From positions 31,428,266 through 31,492,265 of the forward strand of contig OX328103.1 of the NCBI GenBank assembly GCA_946811185.2: 64,000 nucleotides of DNA, written 5' to 3'. The notes beneath the pieces are model-generated. The model saw nothing but the letters and a program-made list of their open reading frames with translations. It had not been told where the DNA came from and made no database searches. The position numbers and the translations under genes were made by a program. This stretch comes from Hippopus hippopus (lineage: Eukaryota; Mollusca; Bivalvia; Cardiida; Cardiidae). The first letter of the stretch is position 1, and the number at the start of each line of letters is the position of its first letter. Below, piece after piece: positions 58,232 through 64,000 of the stretch.

Positions 58232-58509
58232 TTGTTTGGTCAAGCATAGCCTATAAGATAAACATTTTAATCTCAGCGGATTGTATTTTCAGCCGTCGAA
58301 AAAAGGTTCAGTTTATAAGGATGGCGATGAGAGAATTAACTAAAAGTGCATACATGTAATTGTAAACGTGGCAAAAGATAATATACGTGTAGGACACACT
58401 CTTACAAAGATAAAATATGTCGTCTCTTGTCCAATATCTGTCATTTATCAGAACCTCCAGGTCATATCTTCTCCAAAGACGGTGCAGCCGGTGTTTTTTT
58501 CAAACAGCA

Positions 58510-58605
58510 TTCCACTGACAGACGGACAGCGAGCTTGTGCCATGACCAGGCGTAGGCCGTTCGTCCGTCCGTCAGTCCGTCCGTCCGTCAGTGCGTGCAT
58601 CCGTA
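58510..58605. repeat. CCGT/CAGT short tandem run with GACGGACAG start
   Basis: GACAGACGGACAG at left and GTCCGTCCGTCAGTCCGTCC at right are complementary, with GCGAGCTTGTGCCATGACC between. Could be the 3' end of another hairpin-ended element on the minus strand. Confidence 0.5.
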
Positions 58606-59099
58606 GATGATTTTTGTATCATTCAACAGAGACGTCTTTTTTTTTCCGAGGATTGAACTAGTTGACGGAAATCGGAACAATAAAAACATAATGTATGGTC
58701 AAAGTACCGGTATTCGAAGTACTCAAGGTGAGCGTTTGAGATTTTCTGTGTCTGTTGTACGTCGTCCGTCGTCCGGGCGCCAACAATCACCTTGTGTGCT
58801 CTTTAGTTTGTATAAGGGACTGCCTTACTTGAAATTTTGACCAATGAATTTAGCTTTAAAAGCAATGCATAGCTTTTAGAAACCTTATCAGAAAAGGAAC
58901 TGTTGCATGCTTCATTGAGATATTGCTCCTTTCTCCGACTTATGCTTTTCGTATCATTCAACGAATGGTTTTCTTTTCCTAAGAAACTTGTTGAAGGACA
59001 ACGTGAATGCATTTACGCTGTACCAAACACGCCATTATTGGTCATGCCCAAATTAAAAGCATTTTAAGACGCCAAAATAAATATAATTAAAATGAATGG

Positions 59100-59246
59100 A
59101 TTTGTGTTTGAAATGGTAGAAAATATCGTTGGAAATGGAGGAAAATGCTGGTTGCCAGTATTTTCTCCTTTTCCCACAAAGTTTTCAAACATCCTCTGCC
59201 TAAGGGATCGTAATAACTCGGAATTGTTCGAGGTAAAGCTTTAAAT
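59100..59246. repeat. Family A right half, diverged
   Basis: tagaaaatatcgttggaaatggagg, aatgctggttgccagtattttctcc, ggaattgttcgaggtaaagc. Confidence 0.6.
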
Positions 59247-59321
59247 ATTTGTGAAAACAATTCATCGACATATACATAATGCTAAGTACATATTTGCGTC
59301 TGCAAGCCGCAATACCTAAAT

Positions 59322-59553
59322 GTCAATCCTTTACCAGACAGTCCCCAGTTTTAACAACCCTTTAGAACAGGGGTTTCGAAAACATCGTGGTGAAAGGAGA
59401 AAATGCTGGTTACCAGCATTTTCTCCTTTTACCACGCTGTTTTCTTTCCTTTCACAGTAAAAATTTCACTCTGATAAGCAACATCTAATCTGTCGTCTGC
59501 AAATTCATTCAATATGGACAAGTCTAAAATTTGTCGTCTGGTAAAGCGTTAAT
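59322..59553. mobile_element. Family A MITE
   Basis: Ends CAATCCTTTACCAGACAGTC and TTTGTCGTCTGGTAAAGCGTTAA-like. Hairpin arms read CGTGGTGAAAGG and CCTTTTACCACG: the GTGGT/ACCAC pair replaces consensus GTGGG/CCCAC in both arms. Confidence 0.85.
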
Positions 59554-59681
59554 CTGGTACCATACTTGATGAATAATTTCGCTGCAAAATGAATAAATTA
59601 AGACTTTTTCGGCGACTGCATCATGGATACTGTTCCATTTAAATACAGAAAGGTTTGATCGTCGTATAGAATGCAGAAACG

Positions 59682-59746
59682 GAGTATGCAGATAAAAGAT
59701 TAGACTGCACGTTCTGTGCAGTCTAATCTTGATCTACGCTATCCGC
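59682..59746. mobile_element. Family B hairpin, matched arm change
   Basis: AGATTAGACTGCAC and GTGCAGTCTAATCT, where other copies have AGATCAGACTGCAC and GTGCAGTCTGATCT. Loop GTTCT. Outer left arm eroded. Confidence 0.85.
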
Positions 59747-60233
59747 AAAAGCTATCAAAGGCCCAATACCGGCCAAAAACAATACAAGTGTTAAAATTCA
59801 TTAAAATTTAAGGGTGACCTGACAACTTTTAACCTGAATTTCTCTTCCAGCGACTAACACTTGGACCGACCGTACAATATCAAATCATCGTCACAATAAT
59901 TTTCATACTTTAAAATGGTATGATTGTAATTCAAATGCATTTTAACACCCGCTTTGTTTACTTTTGGCAGCTATTTTTCCTTTAATGATGGCAACTTGCA
60001 AGGTAGGAGTAAAACCTTTCAGTGGACGCTATTGTATAAAGTTGACCTTTTTCGCCAGCTGAAAATCCACTGGAAGTTAGAGAGATTTATATGCCCTATA
60101 GGCTAGCCGAAATAAGGATCTGAGATCAGACAGCATGTTCAGTGCAGTCTGATCTTTATCATCCACAAAGGTCCCTGTTTTCGCTTATGGGACCAATTTT
60201 AGGATTAAAGCAGTAGACAGATTTCTATAGCAT

Positions 60234-60704
60234 ATGAGTCATGCTCAGTGAAAAGAAGGCTTATCTCCGTGATGCATGATACCAAGCAAGGTGGTGTCCT
60301 TGGTCGTGAGGTAGAGCGTCGGCCTCGTAACTATAAGGTCCCGAGCTCGAGACCCGGGAGCGGGTGTCACCTTTGGGGATTTTTCATAGGCCCACACATT
60401 CGGCGCGAATACTGGTGTAGTTCCCAGGAAGCAGAATCGAGAGAGATTAGTGTAAGTTGTAAGAACATGTTTCTCAATCGATGTAAAATAAATATTTTTA
60501 AGCTAAGCAAGTCACCATTTACCTCGGTAGATACTTTTTGCTATTGGTCAATTTTCTACATGTCAAAGGACCAGTGTACCTCATGATTAAGTCGGTTGAT
60601 AGACAAGATGGGTTTTATGGATCCATAACTAAATGATGACTTGCTTGGTAAAATACATCTCGGAAATGTCTTTAAACCCCCCTTTTCCAGAATATGGCTC
60701 ATTT
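60234..60704. mobile_element. Family C MITE interrupted by a SINE
   Basis: GAGTCATGCTCAGTGAAAAG left, complement of CTTTTCCAGAATATGGCTC right. Family C interior resumes after the SINE at about 60530. Confidence 0.75.
60291..60504 (+). mobile_element. tRNA-derived SINE inside family C, AAGCAAG duplication
   Basis: AAGCAAG at 60284-60290 and 60505-60511. Head: GTCGTGAGGTAGAGCGTCGG (A box), CTCGTAACT, GAGCTCGAGACCC (B box). AT-rich 3' tail. Confidence 0.75.
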
Positions 60705-61092
60705 GTACATTGAAAATTAATCCTAATTGGGGTTCAATGGAAATTTTTCTGTGACGGTATTTGACTGGTTTACCAGTATTTTCTCCAAGTCTAATAATAA
60801 TCTTAAAAGCTTTCTTTTCAGGCTATTTAACTAAGACACTGAATTGTGTAGTAAATGGGTTAAGTCGTCACTATGAAAATACGATTGTAGAGGCAGATTT
60901 TGAGAACTTTTTTTAATGAAAAATGGGGGCAAATTTGGCCCCCTTTTCCTTTATTCCTTTTCATATCACTCAACAGGGAAACTCTTTTTACCTTCAAATG
61001 TTTTGCTCATGTCACGAACAACTTTATTGCTGATGGTACATGTATGTGTGACCTGTATCGAAATAGCCAAACTCAACATCAGAAACATACAT

Positions 61093-61355
61093 GTGAGCCA
61101 TGCTCTGGCAAAAGGGGGTTTAATGCATTTCCGTGATGCATCATACCATGCAAAACATCACATACTTAGGGATCCATAAATTCAGTATGTCTAACGACCG
61201 GCTGTATCATCAGGTAGACTGGTCCTTTGACATACAGAAAATTGACTGATAGCGAAAAGTTTCGGACCAGGTCAGCCTGCGCAGTCCGCGCAGGCTGACC
61301 TGGGTCGATACTTTTCGCAGATGCATTAAGCCCCCTTTTCACAGAGCATAGCTCA
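61093..61355. mobile_element. Family C MITE, well preserved
   Basis: GTGAGCCATGCTCTGGCAAA left; inner hairpin CAGGTCAGCCTGCGCAGTCC / GCGCAGGCTGACCTG near-perfect; right end complement of TTTTCACAGAGCATAGCTCA. Confidence 0.88.
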
Positions 61356-61423
61356 ATTATTATATTTGCAAAAGACGACTTTGAACACATTCTTCATATT
61401 TTTGTAAAATTGTATTAAACAAT

Positions 61424-61652
61424 TTACCTTTTACTAAACAATTCCGTGTTTTAATGACTCCGGAGAAGAAATTATTGAAAACAATGTGAGAAAAGGAGAA
61501 AATGCTGGTAACCAACATTTTCCCTTTTTCACACTATGTTTTCTATCATTCCATAAATAAATTTCAATCTTTTAAGTCACACTTACTTTGACGCCTGCAA
61601 ATGCCTTCAGTTTGGACAAGTCTAAAATTTTGTCGTTTGGTAAAGAATTAAG
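61424..61652. mobile_element. Family A MITE
   Basis: tttaccttttactaaacaattcc left, gtcgtttggtaaagaattaag right; arms TGTGAGAAAAGG and CCTTTTTCACA. Confidence 0.8.
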
Positions 61653-61654
61653 TA

Positions 61655-62735
61655 AATTCATGATTACATGTGAAACCTTATGGCTATTTTACAGGAGAAC
61701 TACTCGTTACAAGGGAATTTTCCTAATTCAGCCACGTTATTTTCAGAAAATGTTCTGTTGTAAGACGGAAAAAGTCTTTGTTGAAATGTTTACAGAACTT
61801 ATTATTTTTAATTAATTTTACCGAGGAAGAAAACTCTCAGCTGGATCAAAATTGCTAAGAAAGAAGCTACGACAGGCTAACATATAGATCCATGGTTGGT
61901 GGGAAAGAGGATAGAAAGCAGCGCAAAATACGTATTTCGCACAAGAAATGTCAATTTCAGATACAATTAGCACTTCGCCAACCTTTGGTATATTTGTTTG
62001 CGCAAGAGGTAGCCCTGCTGGAATATTAATAACTCTTAGGCTGCTAAGCGCGACCCACTGACAGTGTTGATTAAGATCAGAATGCACAGCACCCTGAAAG
62101 TATTTGTCAACACGCCCCCCCCCCCCCTCGTATTTAGTCCGACGAGACTTTTCGAGAATGTGAAACCTGCGGAACAAAAACAGTTTAGACTATGCCTTTT
62201 TCTCAGGATTCATTTGTAGACACAATGTAGATTTAAGTTAAAATTCGAATAATTAGTACCATATTTGCTGATTTTAAAGGGTATATTGCATTTGATAAAA
62301 AAAAAACATGTTGCATAAAAAAGTAATACGCACCAAACTTTCTTCTTTCATTATCGTTGTCATGGAAACAATGCCCCTCTCCAGTGAAACAACACGCTTT
62401 TAGAAAACAATGACTACATGTGTTACCGTTACCGAGTCCATTTTTTTTACAAGCATCGCCTTCAGTGTTTTAATTCTTTACTTGAAAAATAAAAACCTAT
62501 TCTGTGCTGAGCGACATCCTTTTAGACTTTCCATTTTGAAAATATTTGCACACGACGAATAATGGTGCTCCTATCAGGGGATTTGCCTTTCAAACACGAG
62601 AAAACATTGTTGGAATTGGAGAAAGTCGGCCGGATACCATGTGCAATGTTTCCAATTTCATTCCTAAAAGTTAAGTAGCTATTTCTGACTCGAATATTTC
62701 TCTGACGTTTTACTAGTACAAATGTAGGAGGAACA
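61655..62735. other. Intergenic, no gene supported
   Basis: A 119-codon minus frame (61818-62177) overlaps a poly-C/G run and family B-like scraps, with no family match. Decayed family A pieces near 62470-62690. Confidence 0.45.
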
Positions 62736-63356
62736 TGAGTCATACTCTGTTAAGAGGGGGTTCAATGCATTTGCTAATATTATCGACTCATGTCAACCTA
62801 CGCAGTCCACGCAGAACGACATGAGTCGAAACGTTCTGTTATTGGTAATTTTTCCATTATCTCCCGCTAGATGGCATTCTACAAATTAATACACATCTAT
62901 CTAATTTGGGCATTCTGGGTACAGAACCGGACTACTTTTCAAAACAACAACCGTTACTTTGAATTTCAAAATGAAATAAACGTTTACTCAATAAAACGCT
63001 ACCTGGTGCGCATAATTCAGCTATGATCGGCTAGCATGTAACGTATGCACCGGCAATTTATTAAAACAGCCCCTACATGCTTGAGTAATAGGCTAATAGC
63101 TTCGGTATAAGCCCTACTTTTCCCAGGTATACGGGGATGGGTGATGCGTCGTAGCAGACAGGTCGAATCTTCGAAGAATGTGACATGCGCAGACAACGTA
63201 ATTTTTCTGCACTCCAAAAGGACCTCATGACACCTCATGATTCAGGCCCTTGTTAGATATTCTTTTTTGAAAATCCATAAAATTATATGTGATGACTTTC
63301 TGGGTATATCGCATTACGTAGATGCATTAAACCCCTTGTTTTACAGAGTTTGACTA
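62735..63356. mobile_element. Family C MITE carrying a 353-bp insertion
   Basis: GAGTCATACTCTGTTAAGAG left, complement of TTTTACAGAGTTTGACTA right. Hairpin arms CGACTCATGTC / GACATGAGTCG both differ from the consensus CGACCCAGGTC / GACCTGGGTCG in the same two pairs. Insert between two GTAATTTTTC copies. Confidence 0.75.
62855..63207. mobile_element. Unidentified insertion with 10-bp flanking repeat
   Basis: About 353 bp between GTAATTTTTC at 62845-62854 and at 63199-63208, absent from other family C copies. No tRNA boxes, no long inverted ends. Could be a SINE-like or LTR-derived piece; not recognised. Confidence 0.5.
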
Positions 63357-63549
63357 ACATCTATTGGACAAAGATGCATTTTCTGTAAATGAGTGGTAAT
63401 ATTGAAACAGTAACGTTACTCTGTGAAAACACTGATATAAGTCGAGTTCTTTCGCCGCCAATCAAATAAATTCGACTTTTTTGAGGTTTAGAGGTAGATT
63501 TTTCAAAGAGTTTAGAAGATGAATTTGGTCATAGTTTACAAGCAGATAG

Positions 63550-63615
63550 CGGGCGGTGTAGATCAAAGATCAGACTGCACGTTTTGTGCAGTCTGATCTT
63601 GACCTTCACCGTCCG
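63550..63615. mobile_element. Family B hairpin element
   Basis: CGGGCGGTGTAGATCAAAGA ... TCTTGACCTTCACCGTCCG; inner GATCAGACTGCAC / GTGCAGTCTGATC perfect, loop GTTTT. Confidence 0.88.
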
Positions 63616-63619
63616 AAAT

Positions 63620-64000
63620 AGCTATTATAATCACCATTGGTAATGAAAACTATCATGGCTTTCACACACACAAAATATCCTACAACAAACACATTTATCC
63701 AACTGCTAAATACCGACAGTAAAATGCCCCTTCCCCATCTAGCCTGTTAGTTCATACATGCAATCTTAATGAACATTAATTATTTATTTATGTAAATATT
63801 CATCTTAATACTTCCTATTTCAGTGCTTTATATATTCAGTATCCTGTGTTTTACTTCTTCAACGTTAAGGTATTTCAACTTTGTTAAATGGAGCAACAAG
63901 TTAAGACAATGTTTATAGATAATGCTGGTTTTATGAACAAAGAATTTCAAACTACTTTCTATTTAAAAAAAAACGGTTTCATCCATTAGGGGGATGCTCT
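63620..64000. other. Right edge, nothing recognised
   Basis: AT-rich, no frame or repeat match. Confidence 0.4.

Noticed and set aside
61818..62177. 119-codon minus-strand frame
   Set aside because: Includes a poly-Gly stretch from a C run and repeat scraps, no domain, no splice context.

Overview
This is a eukaryotic, AT-rich, intron-dense and transposon-dense window. Repeat types point to a mollusc, most likely a heterodont bivalve (a dreissenid-type genome is my guess from the look of the repeats; that is inference). There are no operons, ribosome binding sites or other prokaryotic features. Most open frames of 60-120 codons are chance frames or lie inside repeats.

Two real genes can be supported, both on the minus strand. 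(1) At the left edge, 399-497 is the first coding exon of a kappaB-Ras (NKIRAS) small GTPase; the rest of that gene lies beyond the left end. (2) From 47026 down to 15231 lies a complete AP1G1 gene, the gamma-1 adaptin subunit of the AP-1 clathrin adaptor. I assembled 21 coding exons with canonical GT/AG borders and compatible phases. Together they make 2475 nt, or 824 residues, close to the vertebrate protein: HEAT-like trunk, clathrin-box hinge and C-terminal GAE ear. A 9-nt piece of 5' UTR sits on the first coding exon, so at least one non-coding exon and the promoter lie upstream (above 47 kb).

The rest is mobile DNA. It includes a decayed DD34D mariner (36571-37902), two pogo/Tigger-like non-autonomous elements (38205-39304, 49671-50688), and two hAT-like elements (32678-34092, 17610-18787). 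There are several tandem-repeat-cored elements with a 3' CTTCG-capped hairpin (11068-12817, 19652-21031, 26930-28036, 28118-29640, 44418-45028, 47093-48004), tRNA-derived SINEs with target duplications, and an element with inverted iteron clusters (about 1961-4127). Four families of palindromic MITEs also occur, called here A to D. The 53.7-63.6 kb part is studded with a 65-70 bp near-perfect hairpin (family B).

Two observations deserve most attention. In three unrelated palindromic families, individual copies differ from the consensus at matched positions in both arms, as if one arm were copied from the other. In the CTTCG-hairpin elements, each family has a different sequence but keeps the same fold, with pairing between the 5' end and the 3' end. 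In addition, several transposons end only 36-58 nt upstream of AP1G1 exons.
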